Shown here in pieces: positions 37,247 through 45,546 of a stretch of DNA of 64,000 bases. The position numbers were made by a program, and so were the translations under genes. Where the stretch lies: the NCBI RefSeq assembly GCF_002872075.1, contig NZ_PGGU01000025.1, positions 110,285-174,284 on the forward strand. Direction: 5' to 3'. The stretch comes from Microbacterium aurantiacum (GTDB taxonomy: Bacteria > Actinomycetota > Actinomycetes > Actinomycetales > Microbacteriaceae). How positions within the stretch are numbered: position 1 is the first letter of the stretch; every line of letters begins with the position of its first letter. The notes below the pieces were generated by a model. The model made no database searches. It saw only the letters and a program-made list of their open reading frames with translations, and was not told where the DNA came from.

Positions 37247-38107
37247 CTACTCGCCTTCGCCCTGCTCGTCGCTGGGCAGGTACTGGTCCGGCATCGGGGA
37301 TCCCGGGAACCACTTCTCGTAGAGTTCCTTCCACGTGCCGTCCTCCATCGCGGCGTGCAGGGCCTCATTCAGGGCATCCTTGAACTCGTCCTTGCCTTGC
37401 GCGATCGCGAAACCTGCGGGAGCGTCGAACGACGGAATGTCGATCGCATTCTCCAGGCCGTACTGCGCGGCGTACTCCTTGGCCGCCTCGTAGTCGAGGA
37501 AGTGCGCGTCGACGGAGCCGCTGTTCACTGCGGAGATCGCCGAGTTGTTGTCCGGGAAGCGCACGAGTTCGGTGTCGGCGAAGTTCTTCACGGCGTATGC
37601 CTCCTGGAGGGTGCCCTGCACGACGCCGAGGCGCTTGCCCGCGAGGCTGTCCTCGTCAGAGATGTCACTGTCCGGGCTGGCCATCACGGTCAGGTACCCG
37701 GCGAGGTAGCCGTCGGAGAAGTCGACCGTCTCCTTGCGCTCTTCGGTGATGCCGATCGCGGCGACGCCGACGTCGAACTGGCCGTTCGCGACCGCGGCGA
37801 GCAGGCCGGAGAAGTCCTGTCCGGTGAAGACGACCTTCTCGATGCCGATGCGGTTCGCGACGTCGGTGAACAGTTCGACGTCGAAGCCGGTGAACTCACC
37901 CGACTCGTCGGTGAACGTGTACGGCTTGGAGTCGCCGAGGCTGGCCACGCGGATCTCACCGGGGGTGATGAGGCCGTACGGGTTGTCGGTCGCCGCATCC
38001 TCGCCACCGGCGTTGGAGGCGGTCGGCGAGCAGGCTGCGAGCGCGATCGCGGCGGCGGCGACCACGGCGGCGAAGGTCGTGCGGCGGAGTGTAGAGCGGA
38101 TGCTCAT
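37247..38107 (-). CDS. ABC transporter substrate-binding lipoprotein (polar amino-acid family)
   Basis: A 286-residue SBP_bac_3 protein. It has a signal peptide with basic start (MSIRSTLRR) and lipobox ALAAC, with lipidated Cys near residue 26, then the bilobed fold: [19 protein letters not shown] near residue 70, [10 protein letters not shown] near 155 and KWFPGSP near the end. It captures an amino-acid-like ligand outside the membrane. It is the first gene of the operon, and two perfect palindromes sit 55-95 bp upstream of its ATG, between it and a divergent LacI gene. Confidence 0.95.
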   Translation of the reverse strand: MSIRSTLRRTTFAAVVAAAAIALAACSPTASNAGGEDAATDNPYGLITPGEIRVASLGDSKPYTFTDESGEFTGFDVELFTDVANRIGIEKVVFTGQDFSGLLAAVANGQFDVGVAAIGITEERKETVDFSDGYLAGYLTVMASPDSDISDEDSLAGKRLGVVQGTLQEAYAVKNFADTELVRFPDNNSAISAVNSGSVDAHFLDYEAAKEYAAQYGLENAIDIPSFDAPAGFAIAQGKDEFKDALNEALHAAMEDGTWKELYEKWFPGSPMPDQYLPSDEQGEGE

Positions 38108-38161
38108 GGTGTTCCTCTCTGACTACTGATGCAAGGGGTGTCTGGCAGGGCGGGGCTGTGG

Positions 38162-38200
38162 TGAGACCGGTCTCAATATGCTAGATTGAGACCGGTCTCA
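38162..38200. promoter_or_regulatory. Two identical LacI-type operators
   Basis: The 14-bp palindrome TGAGACCGGTCTCA occurs twice, at 38162-38175 and 38187-38200, with centres 25 bp apart. The central CG and the length fit LacI-family sites, and the LacI gene starts 100 bp away. The second copy contributes TTGAGA (minus strand, 38201-38196), which with TATTGA 17 bp on could be the transporter promoter, so binding would repress the operon. Confidence 0.8.
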
Positions 38201-38300
38201 ATGTGTTTCAACGGACGATACACGCCTCCGAGCACCGCGTCAACCGATAGGTTCGACTCTGCCATCCTCCGCGCCGGCGGAGAACATCGAAAGAGGTCAT

Positions 38301-39365
38301 ATGAGCGAGACGGGAACCGGCCGCCGAGAGGCCACCGTCAGCGACGTCGCTCGGGTTGCCCGAGTCTCGAAGGCCACGGCGGCAAGGGCGCTGGGCGACT
38401 ACGGTGCGGTGAGCGATGCCGTACGCGACCGGGTGCAGAAGGCCGCTGACGAACTCGGGTATCGCCCCAACGCCCTGGCGCGCACCATGAGCACAGGCAG
38501 GTCGCACACCCTCGGCATCGTGATCGGCGACATCGAGAACCCGTTCTTCGCGAAGGCGACCCGCGGTGCCGCCGATGTCGCCGCCGATGCCGGGTACGAC
38601 CTGATCCTCTCGAACTCGGACGAGGAGTTGTCGACGGAGGCGAAGGCGATCGCCGTCCAGCTGGCGAAGCAGGTCGACGGCCTGCTGATCGCGCCGGCTT
38701 CCTCGCTCGCGCCAGGCAACCTGCAGCCCGTCCTCGATGCGCGCCGGCCTCTGGTGCTGTTCGACCGCACAGTGCCCGGAGTCGACGCCGACGCCGTCAT
38801 CACCGACAACCGGTCCGGTGCACGTCGGCTCACCGAACTGCTGCTGCGCGCCGGCCATCGGCGCATCGCGTTCATCTCGACCCTCGTCCACGAAGGCGAG
38901 TTCCGGTTGCACGACGTGCTCTTCTCCTCGGCGGTCGCCGACCGCGTTTCAGGTTTCGTGGAAACCCTCGCCGAGGCGGGAGTGCCACGACCGGAGTCGT
39001 TCGTTTATCTCAACGCCCGGCGCGAAGGCGTGGAGGTGCTCGCTTCCCGCCTGCTGGACGGCTCCGAGCCGGTGACCGCGATCATCGCCTCCGACAGCCT
39101 GATCGCCCTCGCGACGTTCCGCGCGGCGCAGGAGCGCGGCGTATCGATCCCCGACCAGCTCTCGCTCGTCGGCTTCGACGACGCCGATTGGATGAGCCTC
39201 ACCACGCCCGGGATCACCGTCGTGGAGCAACCGATCCACGAGATCGGCGCTCAGGCGACTCGGCTGCTGCTGCGTCGGATCGCCGGCGACGGCCGGCCGG
39301 CGGCGACCACCGTGCTCGAGCAACGACTCGTGGAGCGAGGATCGGTGGCGGCACCCGCGCGCTGA
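38301..39365 (+). CDS. LacI-family transcriptional regulator
   Basis: A 354-residue regulator. The helix-turn-helix and hinge (TVSDVARVARVSKATAARAL then YRPNALARTMSTGR) occupy residues 12-65. The sugar-binding-like effector domain follows, with LGIVIGDIENPFFA and SLVGFDDADW as family marks. It should bind the paired palindromes upstream and control the divergent transporter-oxidoreductase operon, with a metabolite of that pathway as inducer. AGAGG lies 4 bp before the ATG. Confidence 0.95.
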   Translation: MSETGTGRREATVSDVARVARVSKATAARALGDYGAVSDAVRDRVQKAADELGYRPNALARTMSTGRSHTLGIVIGDIENPFFAKATRGAADVAADAGYDLILSNSDEELSTEAKAIAVQLAKQVDGLLIAPASSLAPGNLQPVLDARRPLVLFDRTVPGVDADAVITDNRSGARRLTELLLRAGHRRIAFISTLVHEGEFRLHDVLFSSAVADRVSGFVETLAEAGVPRPESFVYLNARREGVEVLASRLLDGSEPVTAIIASDSLIALATFRAAQERGVSIPDQLSLVGFDDADWMSLTTPGITVVEQPIHEIGAQATRLLLRRIAGDGRPAATTVLEQRLVERGSVAAPAR

Positions 39366-39428
39366 CGCCGGGACCCCGGCCGCGGCGCGGCTCGCGGATC
39401 ACCAGTCCGTTCCGAGGCGAGCGGGCGC

Positions 39429-40409
39429 TTAGGCTTGCGCGAGCAACCGCTCATGAAGCGCATCCATCTCCGGGTCGACGCGCTGAAGCTCCGGATGCGC
39501 GTCGTGCCAGTCGATGATCTCTCGGGCCGAGTGGTGCAGTGCCGTGGTCGGGTTGAAGTCGGGCACCATCCTCCGGATCTTGGTGTTGTCGAACACGACG
39601 GAATGCGCCATATCCCCCGTGAGCTGACCGGCGCGCTCCGGTGCCGCCTGGTCGATCGCAGCGCTGGTGGCGTAGCGGATCCGGGGCTCGACGCCGGACG
39701 CGTGCGCCAGGATCGAGTAGATCTCGTTCCAGGTATAGACGAAATCGCTGGTGATCTGGAACGTGTCGCCATAGGCGAGCGGATTGCCGAGCAGGCCCAC
39801 GAATCCCACAGCGAAGTCGCGCGAATGCGTGAGCGTCCACAGCGAAGTGCCATCGCCATGGACGATGATCTCCTCACCTCGCCGGAGGCGGTCGATCGCC
39901 GTCCAGCCGCCGAACGCGGGGATGGTCCATTTGTCGTACGTGTGGGACGGCCGCAGCACCGTCACTGGGAAACCCCGGTCCCGGTACGCTGCGGAGAGCA
40001 GATCCTCGCAGGCGATCTTGTCGCGCGAGTACTGCCAGTAGGGGTTGCGCAGCGGCGTGGACTCGGTGATCGGCAGCCGGGCCACCGGCTTCTGATAAGC
40101 CGAGGCGGAGCTGATGAAGACGTACTGGCCGGTGCGTCCCTCGAAGCGGTCGATGTCGCGCTGCACCTGCTCCGGCGTGAACGCGATCATGTCGGCGACG
40201 ACGTCGAACTCACGCCCCGCTAGAGCAGCGTCGACGGCAGCGGCGTCCGCGATGTCCGCGGTGAGCACCTCCACGCCTTCGGCGGGAGCACGACGCGATC
40301 GACCGCGGTTCAGCAGCGTCACCTGCATGCCTCGCTGCGCCGCGAGAGCACTCGCTGCCGAGGAGATGATTCCGGTTCCGCCGATGAACAACACCCTTGT
40401 CGCAGACAT
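39429..40409 (-). CDS. NAD-dependent epimerase/dehydratase family protein
   Basis: A 326-residue extended SDR. LFIGGTGIISSAASALAAQ binds the cofactor (the GGTGxIS variant), and QYSRDKIACED near residue 135 supplies Tyr and Lys of YxxxK. The subgroup resembles atypical SDRs that act on sugars or mRNA-binding relatives. It stands alone between the LacI gene and a permease. No pathway partner is visible, so substrate is not assigned. Confidence 0.85.
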   Translation of the reverse strand: MSATRVLFIGGTGIISSAASALAAQRGMQVTLLNRGRSRRAPAEGVEVLTADIADAAAVDAALAGREFDVVADMIAFTPEQVQRDIDRFEGRTGQYVFISSASAYQKPVARLPITESTPLRNPYWQYSRDKIACEDLLSAAYRDRGFPVTVLRPSHTYDKWTIPAFGGWTAIDRLRRGEEIIVHGDGTSLWTLTHSRDFAVGFVGLLGNPLAYGDTFQITSDFVYTWNEIYSILAHASGVEPRIRYATSAAIDQAAPERAGQLTGDMAHSVVFDNTKIRRMVPDFNPTTALHHSAREIIDWHDAHPELQRVDPEMDALHERLLAQA

Positions 40410-40512
40410 GGTCAGCACTCTATCGAGACCCGAGCCCGGCGGGGCGAGATCCGTCCTCGGCGGTCAGCGTCGCCAGGGCCCCTCAGCGATGCGACAGCTA
40501 ACAGGCCTGGCT

Positions 40513-42003
40513 TCACACCGGACTGACGGGGCTGAGAACGTCGTCCTCCGCTGCATCCGTGTCCCGGGCCCTGCGGCGCTTGAGGTTGCGACGCACGAGC
40601 GGCCAGAACAGCACGAGCACTCCGGTGGCGATGAGGCTCGTCCAGACCTGAGTGCGTCCGCCTTCGCTGAACATCATGACGACGATCACTCCGACGATGC
40701 AGGCGATCAGCAGGATGTTCAGCCAGGGGTGCAGCCAGACCTTGATCTTGAGGCCGGCGACCTCTTCGGGCGTCATCTTCTGACGCAGTCGCATCTGGGT
40801 CACGGCGATGAAGAGGTACACGAACAGCGCGACGAGTCCGGCGGAGTTCATGATGAAATCGAAGATTCCGGACTCCGGCGTGAGGAAGTTGACCAGGGTC
40901 GCGATCAGACCGCCCACTGTCGACGCGAGCAATGCCACCACCGGTACGCCGGACTTGGATTTCGTGGCGACGGCGCGAGGAGCGAAGCCCTGTTCGGCGA
41001 GGGCGGAGAACATGCGAGACGCGGAGTAGAGCCCCGAGTTGAGCACCGAGATCACGGCGGTGAAGATCACGAGCTGCATGATGACGGCAGCACCGGGGAT
41101 GCCGAAGAGCGACAGCACGTAGGTGAACGGTGCCGTGGCGACGTCCGTCGGTGCGGGCAGTTCGTTCCAGGGCACGATCGTGACGATGATGAGCACCGAG
41201 CCGACGAAGAACAGCAGGATGCGCCAGATGATCGTGGTCGTCGACTGCCGGATGCCCTTCGCGGGGTTCTCGGATTCGGCGGCCGCCATCACGGCGATCT
41301 CCGTCCCGAAGTAGGAGAAGATCACCAGTGCCACCCCGGTGAAAGCCGCACCGTAGCCATTCGGGGCGAACCCGCCGTGCTCCCAGAGGTTCGAGATCGA
41401 GTTCGTGGCGTTCGGCCAGAGACCGAAGGCGAACAGCACACCTGCGCCGAGGAAGACGACGATGGCGAGGACCTTGATGCTCGCCAGCCAGAACTCGACC
41501 TCGCCGAACGTGCGAACCGAGATGACGTTGGTACCGACGAAGATCGCGAGCAGGATGAGCGACCACGCCCAGGAGGGCACGGCGTCGAACCAGAGGTGCA
41601 TGGTCTCGCCACCGAGCACGGCCTCGTAGGCGAGAACGCCGACCCAGAAGTACCAGTACAGCCAGCCCACGAGGTAGGCGGCCCAGTCGCCGAGGCCGAC
41701 CCTGGCGTACTCCATGAAGGAGCCGATCGCAGGTCGCGAGGCCGCCATCTCTCCCAGCATCCGCATCGCCAGGAAGACCAGAAGCCCGCCGATGAGATAG
41801 GAGAGCACCGCCGCCGGACCGACGGTGCGGATGACGTTCCCGGAGCCCACGAAGAGACTCGCTCCGATGATGCCCCCGAGGGTGATCATCGTCACGTGGC
41901 GCGATCGCAGCTTCTTCGCCTGCGGTCTCTCCACGGGAACGAAGCCGGCCGTCGTCTCCGGCGAAACCGGACGGTCCCATGAGGATTTCGAGGATTCACT
42001 CAT
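40513..42003 (-). CDS. Amino-acid permease (APC superfamily, AAT-like)
   Basis: A 496-residue permease with twelve membrane helices. HVTMITLGGIIGASLFVGSG in helix 1 and PAIGSFMEYARVGLGDWAAY are typical of the AAT group that carries GABA, aromatic amino acids, Asn or Pro with protons. The N-terminal 35 residues are soluble. AAAGG is 8 bp before the ATG. It is a single-gene unit with no catabolic partner adjacent. Confidence 0.92.
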   Translation of the reverse strand: MSESSKSSWDRPVSPETTAGFVPVERPQAKKLRSRHVTMITLGGIIGASLFVGSGNVIRTVGPAAVLSYLIGGLLVFLAMRMLGEMAASRPAIGSFMEYARVGLGDWAAYLVGWLYWYFWVGVLAYEAVLGGETMHLWFDAVPSWAWSLILLAIFVGTNVISVRTFGEVEFWLASIKVLAIVVFLGAGVLFAFGLWPNATNSISNLWEHGGFAPNGYGAAFTGVALVIFSYFGTEIAVMAAAESENPAKGIRQSTTTIIWRILLFFVGSVLIIVTIVPWNELPAPTDVATAPFTYVLSLFGIPGAAVIMQLVIFTAVISVLNSGLYSASRMFSALAEQGFAPRAVATKSKSGVPVVALLASTVGGLIATLVNFLTPESGIFDFIMNSAGLVALFVYLFIAVTQMRLRQKMTPEEVAGLKIKVWLHPWLNILLIACIVGVIVVMMFSEGGRTQVWTSLIATGVLVLFWPLVRRNLKRRRARDTDAAEDDVLSPVSPV

Positions 42004-42365
42004 ACTGGATGCCTTTCAATGCCGAGCTGGGCGCCCTACATTGCCACAACCCTATTGAAGGGACGACGGCACGGTGTTTCGGGCCGATGAATTCTGAGAC
42101 CCGGTGCCCCGGCGCCGCGTTCGATCCGCTCGATGCCGGGAGCCACCCGCCGACGACGAAGGGTTGACCGGCTCCGACGTCGAGCCCTTTCTCGCAGAGT
42201 GCACCAGGCGTAGAGTGTCAGGGAATGCGATAGCCACCGCCCGCTGATGCGTCTCCCGCCGTTCGGCGGACGAGGATACCGGCCACCGGTCGCGCGATCA
42301 GCTCAGGTGTACGGCACTCCCACCCGTTTCACCTCCCTTTCACGCGCTCCAAAGGAGGAGCCACA
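42004..42365. other. Intergenic region of 362 bp, no gene seen
   Basis: This gap separates the divergent permease and VOC genes. Short open frames lack SD sequences and any recognisable protein features. No strong hairpin with T-tract and no clear operator was found. The only firm element is AAAGGAGGAG at 42350-42359, an unusually strong SD for the VOC gene. Confidence 0.5.
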
Positions 42366-42737
42366 ATGTTGAAGGAACTCCACCCCGTCCTGCCTGCTGC
42401 AGACCTGCAACGCGCACGGGCTTTCTATCACGACAAGCTCGACCTCGACCCTGACGAGATGCATGACGGCATGCTCATGTACCACGCAGCCGAAGGTTCG
42501 GCCTTCGAGATCTACGAGACGAGCAACGCCGGCACCGCCAAGAACACCCAGATGGTCTGGATGACAGACGACCTCGACGCCGAGATGGCACGCCTGCGCG
42601 AGCGCGGCGTAGTCTTCGAGGACTATGACATCCCCGGCATGAAGACGGAGAACGGCGTTGCCACGATGGACGATTCCAAGGCGGCTTGGTTCCGGGACAC
42701 AGAGGGCAACTTCCTCTGCATCTCACAGGCGCTATAG
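42366..42737 (+). CDS. VOC-family protein (glyoxalase/bleomycin-resistance fold)
   Basis: A 123-residue protein of two beta-alpha-beta-beta-beta modules. KELHPVLPAADLQRARAFYH opens the first module and AAWFRDTEGNFLCISQ closes the second; His and Glu at the usual metal positions are partly present. VOC proteins bind metals or small electrophiles and cover glyoxalases, dioxygenases and drug-binding proteins. The function here is not assigned. The strong SD AAAGGAGGAG suggests high expression. It converges on the homocysteine methyltransferase gene with a 6-bp overlap of the ends. Confidence 0.88.
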   Translation: MLKELHPVLPAADLQRARAFYHDKLDLDPDEMHDGMLMYHAAEGSAFEIYETSNAGTAKNTQMVWMTDDLDAEMARLRERGVVFEDYDIPGMKTENGVATMDDSKAAWFRDTEGNFLCISQAL

Positions 42738-43658
42738 GCCCAGCGCATCCGCCAACTCGGCGATGTCGGCCGGCGTCGTGCGGCAGCATCCGCCGATGAG
42801 GCGCGCGCCACGATCGCGCCAGTCGTCCGCGAGGTCGGCGAGCCTCGCGGACGCGCTCTCCCCCGCGCCCCACGTCTTCGTCACCGGATCGTAGACCTCG
42901 CCCGAGTTCGGGTACGCGACGAGTGGCAGCGTGGTGTGCGCGGCCAACTCGTCGAGCGCTGGGGAGACGAGGCCCATCGGAACGCAGTTCACGCCGATCG
43001 CGACCACACCAGGGCGGCCGTCGAGAGCTCTGGCGACATCGGCGAGCGCAGTCCCGTCGCTGATGTGCCGCGCATCGCGCAGCGAGAACGAGTACCACGC
43101 GGGGGTGCCGAGCTCGTCGGAGAGGTCGGCGAGCGCGAGGGCCTCGGTGAGCTTCGGTAGGGTCTCGAACGCGAGCAGGTCCGCGCCGGCCGCCACCAGT
43201 GCGGCCGCGCGCGGCCGGTGGAACGCGAGGAACTCGTCACGCGTCAGGTCGTAGTCGCCGCGGTACTCCGAACCGTCGGAGAGGAACGCCCCGTAGGGAC
43301 CGATCGCGCCGGCGATGGCGAGTGGTGCGGAAGCGGTCGGTTGTGCTGCGCGAGCGGATGCCGCGAGGTCGACGCTGCGGGCGATGAGGTCGAGCGCGGC
43401 GTCCTCATCGAGCCCGCGATCGGCGAATCCTTCGGGAGTCGCCTGGTAGCTCGCCGTCGTGGCGATGCGGGCGCCGGAGGCGAAGTAGTCACAGTGCACG
43501 GCCTCGATGACCTCGGGCTGCTCCAGGAGCACCTTCGCCGACCAGAGCGCGTCGTTGAGGTCGCACCCTCGACGTTCGAGCTCGGTCGCGAGGGCGCCGT
43601 CGAGCACGAGGAGTCCGTCGTCCGCGAGGTGCAGGGCGAGATCGTGGGCGGCGGTCAT
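42732..43658 (-). CDS. mmuM: Homocysteine S-methyltransferase (MmuM-like)
   Basis: A 308-residue TIM-barrel methyltransferase. LVLDGALATELERRG near residue 17 opens the fold, IGVNCVPM near residue 225 has the first zinc Cys, and LIGGCCRTTPADI near residue 290 the Cys pair. It methylates homocysteine to methionine using S-methylmethionine or S-adenosylmethionine. GGAGGA lies 5 bp before the ATG at 43658. The 155-bp leader holds a perfect 16-bp GC palindrome. Confidence 0.93.
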   Translation of the reverse strand: MTAAHDLALHLADDGLLVLDGALATELERRGCDLNDALWSAKVLLEQPEVIEAVHCDYFASGARIATTASYQATPEGFADRGLDEDAALDLIARSVDLAASARAAQPTASAPLAIAGAIGPYGAFLSDGSEYRGDYDLTRDEFLAFHRPRAAALVAAGADLLAFETLPKLTEALALADLSDELGTPAWYSFSLRDARHISDGTALADVARALDGRPGVVAIGVNCVPMGLVSPALDELAAHTTLPLVAYPNSGEVYDPVTKTWGAGESASARLADLADDWRDRGARLIGGCCRTTPADIAELADALGL

Positions 43659-43718
43659 CGCGTTCCTCCGGATCGGCTGCCGGGGCGATCTCGAGGAGAA
43701 CCCGGACAGGACGGAAAC

Positions 43719-43734
43719 CCCCGGGATCCCGGGG
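43719..43734 (-). promoter_or_regulatory. Perfect 16-bp GC palindrome upstream of mmuM
   Basis: CCCCGGGATCCCGGGG lies 60 bp before the mmuM start. As DNA it could be a regulator site; as RNA it would make a very stable short stem. No T-tract follows, so a terminator is unlikely. Confidence 0.4.
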
Positions 43735-43813
43735 TCTTCATTATCGCCCACCAGAACTTCCCGTCACCCGTAGCCGTTCGCGGGCCACCCGTCCGCCACC
43801 TGAACGATGAGAC

Positions 43814-44113
43814 TCATTTCGGCATCTGGTCGAGGATGAGTTCTCCGCGAGCGCTGAGGTGCTCCATCATGCGCTCGATCCGCTTCGGGTCGATTCGCGG
43901 CATCGACGAGCCCTTGAACTCCAAGACAAGCGGGATGCTGGGATGCATCCAGATGGTGAGGCGACCTGTGGGGCTCTTCTCATCGGGCAGCCACGTCATC
44001 ATGAAGCTCTCGTGGCGGCGGAGCTTCGTGCCGATCACGATCTTCAGATATGCGAGCGTTTCGTCATCGACTTCAATCGGGGGCCGCCCGCTGTTGTACT
44101 CGAGTGTTCCCAT
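43814..44113 (-). CDS. Small DUF7882-like protein
   Basis: A 99-residue protein without signal or membrane segment. Its pattern, MGTLEYNSG then DDETLAYLKIVIGTKLRRHE, is as I recall the small family common in Microbacteriaceae (DUF7882), in which a short N-terminal strand precedes a helix with LRR and a mid-protein beta region. The function is unknown. The ATG at 44113 has GAAGG 9 bp upstream. A second small gene is just upstream on the same strand, so they may be co-transcribed. Confidence 0.75.
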   Translation of the reverse strand: MGTLEYNSGRPPIEVDDETLAYLKIVIGTKLRRHESFMMTWLPDEKSPTGRLTIWMHPSIPLVLEFKGSSMPRIDPKRIERMMEHLSARGELILDQMPK

Positions 44114-44155
44114 GGTGTGCACCCTTCTCATTGCGACCGATGGTCAGGAGTTCCG

Positions 44156-44446
44156 TCACGTCGCATCCCAGAATTCATAGGGGTCGCCGTTCGGGAAGTC
44201 CGGAACTCCAGCGTCGCGCTCGTCGTGTTCGACGGTCGCCACCGCGAACACCACGCGAGTCGCAGCCGAAACCAGTGCACTGATCTTCCGGTCGCCCTCG
44301 GCGGTGAAATCGACGAAGGCGCCTCCCGACTTCATCGCCGCTTCGAAAGTGCGCTTGAGTTCAGCCAGATCCTGCCCCTGCGCGAGCGCATAGGGGACAC
44401 CATCGATCATCGCGTACGTTCGCATCGTCGTCTGCACCGAACCCAT
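44156..44446 (-). CDS. Small hypothetical protein
   Basis: The protein is not recognised. It has 96 residues, soluble, with DGVPYALAQGQDLAELKRTF leading to a mid-region AFVDFTAEGDRKISALVSAA and an acidic C-terminus. A start seven codons later (ATG at 44425) is possible, as neither has a clear SD. It sits 42 bp upstream of the DUF7882-like gene, on the same strand. Confidence 0.6.
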   Translation of the reverse strand: MGSVQTTMRTYAMIDGVPYALAQGQDLAELKRTFEAAMKSGGAFVDFTAEGDRKISALVSAATRVVFAVATVEHDERDAGVPDFPNGDPYEFWDAT

Positions 44447-44554
44447 GCCGGGAACATACGCCCCCGATCCTGTCCTGAGGCAAGGGGTTGCGCACGCGGC
44501 GAGCGGACGCTACTGACTCGGCCGAACGGGAACGAACGGAGCTCCGTCTCTTTG

Positions 44555-45043
44555 TCACTTGTAGGGGACGACTCGGATCTCGACTTCGGCCTGGATCGTC
44601 GCCCCGACGCAGTCCGGCACCGGCTCGTCGCGCCCGGTGTAGGTGACTTCGAACTCGTACCCGCTCCTGCGGTCGATCCGCTTGCCGACGAGATGGTTCT
44701 CGAGTTTGGCCTGCACACCGGCGCGGCTCGCCCCCGTGCACTCCGGACCGCCGCCCTCGACGCGCAGGTAGGTGATCTCTGCCGACGAGATCTCCACGGC
44801 GGTGTCCTCGCGATTCTCCGCCAGATAGACCGCGACGACGTCGGCCCCCTGCGGCACCTCGACGCCGGGAGCACGCTCCACGCGAATCTCCGTTCCCGTC
44901 GCCGCCTCACGGTCGGAACCGCTGAACACTCCCGGCGCGAACACCTGCAGCACAACGAAGATGACACCCGCGACCGCGAGCACAACCCATGTGATGGGCC
45001 GCTTGAGCCAGTCGCCGAGCGTGTTCACATTCTTGTCCGTCAT
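44555..45043 (-). CDS. Single-pass membrane protein, unknown
   Basis: A 162-residue protein. Residues 1-17 are cytoplasmic, residues 18-40 form one membrane helix (WVVLAVAGVIFVVLQVFAPG), and the outside part of 120 residues is predicted beta-rich with two cysteines (GPECTGA and VPDCVGA) that could form a disulfide. No family is recognised. It may be a small surface-exposed immunoglobulin-like domain. It is transcribed alone. Confidence 0.7.
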   Translation of the reverse strand: MTDKNVNTLGDWLKRPITWVVLAVAGVIFVVLQVFAPGVFSGSDREAATGTEIRVERAPGVEVPQGADVVAVYLAENREDTAVEISSAEITYLRVEGGGPECTGASRAGVQAKLENHLVGKRIDRRSGYEFEVTYTGRDEPVPDCVGATIQAEVEIRVVPYK

Positions 45044-45270
45044 GGCTCCCCCACCTGGCCGACATCAGCAGTCAAGTCAATGTACCCGACGCGTAGATCA
45101 TGCCGAGTTCAAGCAGCGGATCAGCGCCACCGCCAAGTCGTCCTGCTGTTATAGGCATCCGAGTCAGCCACAGACGTGAGACGAAGTGAGGAGGTCGAGG
45201 TGCGGCGGATGGCTGACTGCACTCCGTCGCGGCAGGGACATACCCCGGGACACTCTGGTAAACGACAAAA

Positions 45271-45288
45271 CCCCCGATTTCTCGGGGG
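45271..45288 (-). terminator. Rho-independent terminator after tRNA-Met
   Basis: CCCCCGA (45271-45277) and TCGGGGG (45282-45288) form a 7-bp stem with a 4-base loop. On the minus strand TTTTG follows. It ends the tRNA-Thr/tRNA-Met transcript. Confidence 0.8.
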
Positions 45289-45298
45289 CTTTCGTCTG

Positions 45299-45372
45299 TA
45301 GCAGGAGCGGGGCTTGAACCCGCGACCTCACGATTATGAGTCGTGCGCTCTAACCAGCTGAGCTACCCTGCC
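45299..45372 (-). tRNA. tRNA-Met (anticodon CAT), elongator type
   Basis: A 74-nt cloverleaf. The acceptor stem GGCAGGG pairs with TCCTGCT (G-U at the first and last pairs), the D arm is TAGCTCAGCTGGTTAGAGC, the anticodon loop is CTCATAA, and the T arm is GCGGGTTCAAGCCCCGC. The G1-U72 pair and sequence resemble actinobacterial elongator tRNA-Met. An Ile2 tRNA with lysidine could share the CAT anticodon and cannot be fully excluded. CCA is not encoded. Confidence 0.88.
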
Positions 45373-45406
45373 GCGAGGCATCCGTCACGTGAGAAGATGC
45401 TTTGCG

Positions 45407-45478
<72 letters not shown>

Positions 45479-45506
45479 GTGCCACCCCTCGCGGGGCAAC
45501 CACACG

Positions 45507-45536
45507 AGACTACCATCACTGTGGCGTTCTCATGAA
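45507..45536 (-). promoter_or_regulatory. Promoter of the tRNA-Thr/tRNA-Met pair
   Basis: On the minus strand TTCATG (45536-45531), an 18-bp spacer and TAGTCT (45512-45507). The same TTCATG -35 sequence precedes tRNA-Tyr in this window. Confidence 0.5.
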
Positions 45537-45546
45537 ACTGAGGCGG

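Noticed and set aside
42052..42237. A 61-codon minus-strand frame in the gap before the VOC gene
   Set aside because: No SD, no hydrophobic or structured segment and no similarity; Ser/Arg-rich translation typical of non-coding GC-rich DNA.
43659..43813. A SAM riboswitch before homocysteine methyltransferase
   Set aside because: The leader lacks the conserved SAM-I/IV core sequences that I could look for; only a palindrome is seen.
45044..45270. Short EFKQRISATAKSSCCY-like translation as an insertion-sequence remnant
   Set aside because: Too short and without terminal inverted repeats or target duplication; no transposase motif.
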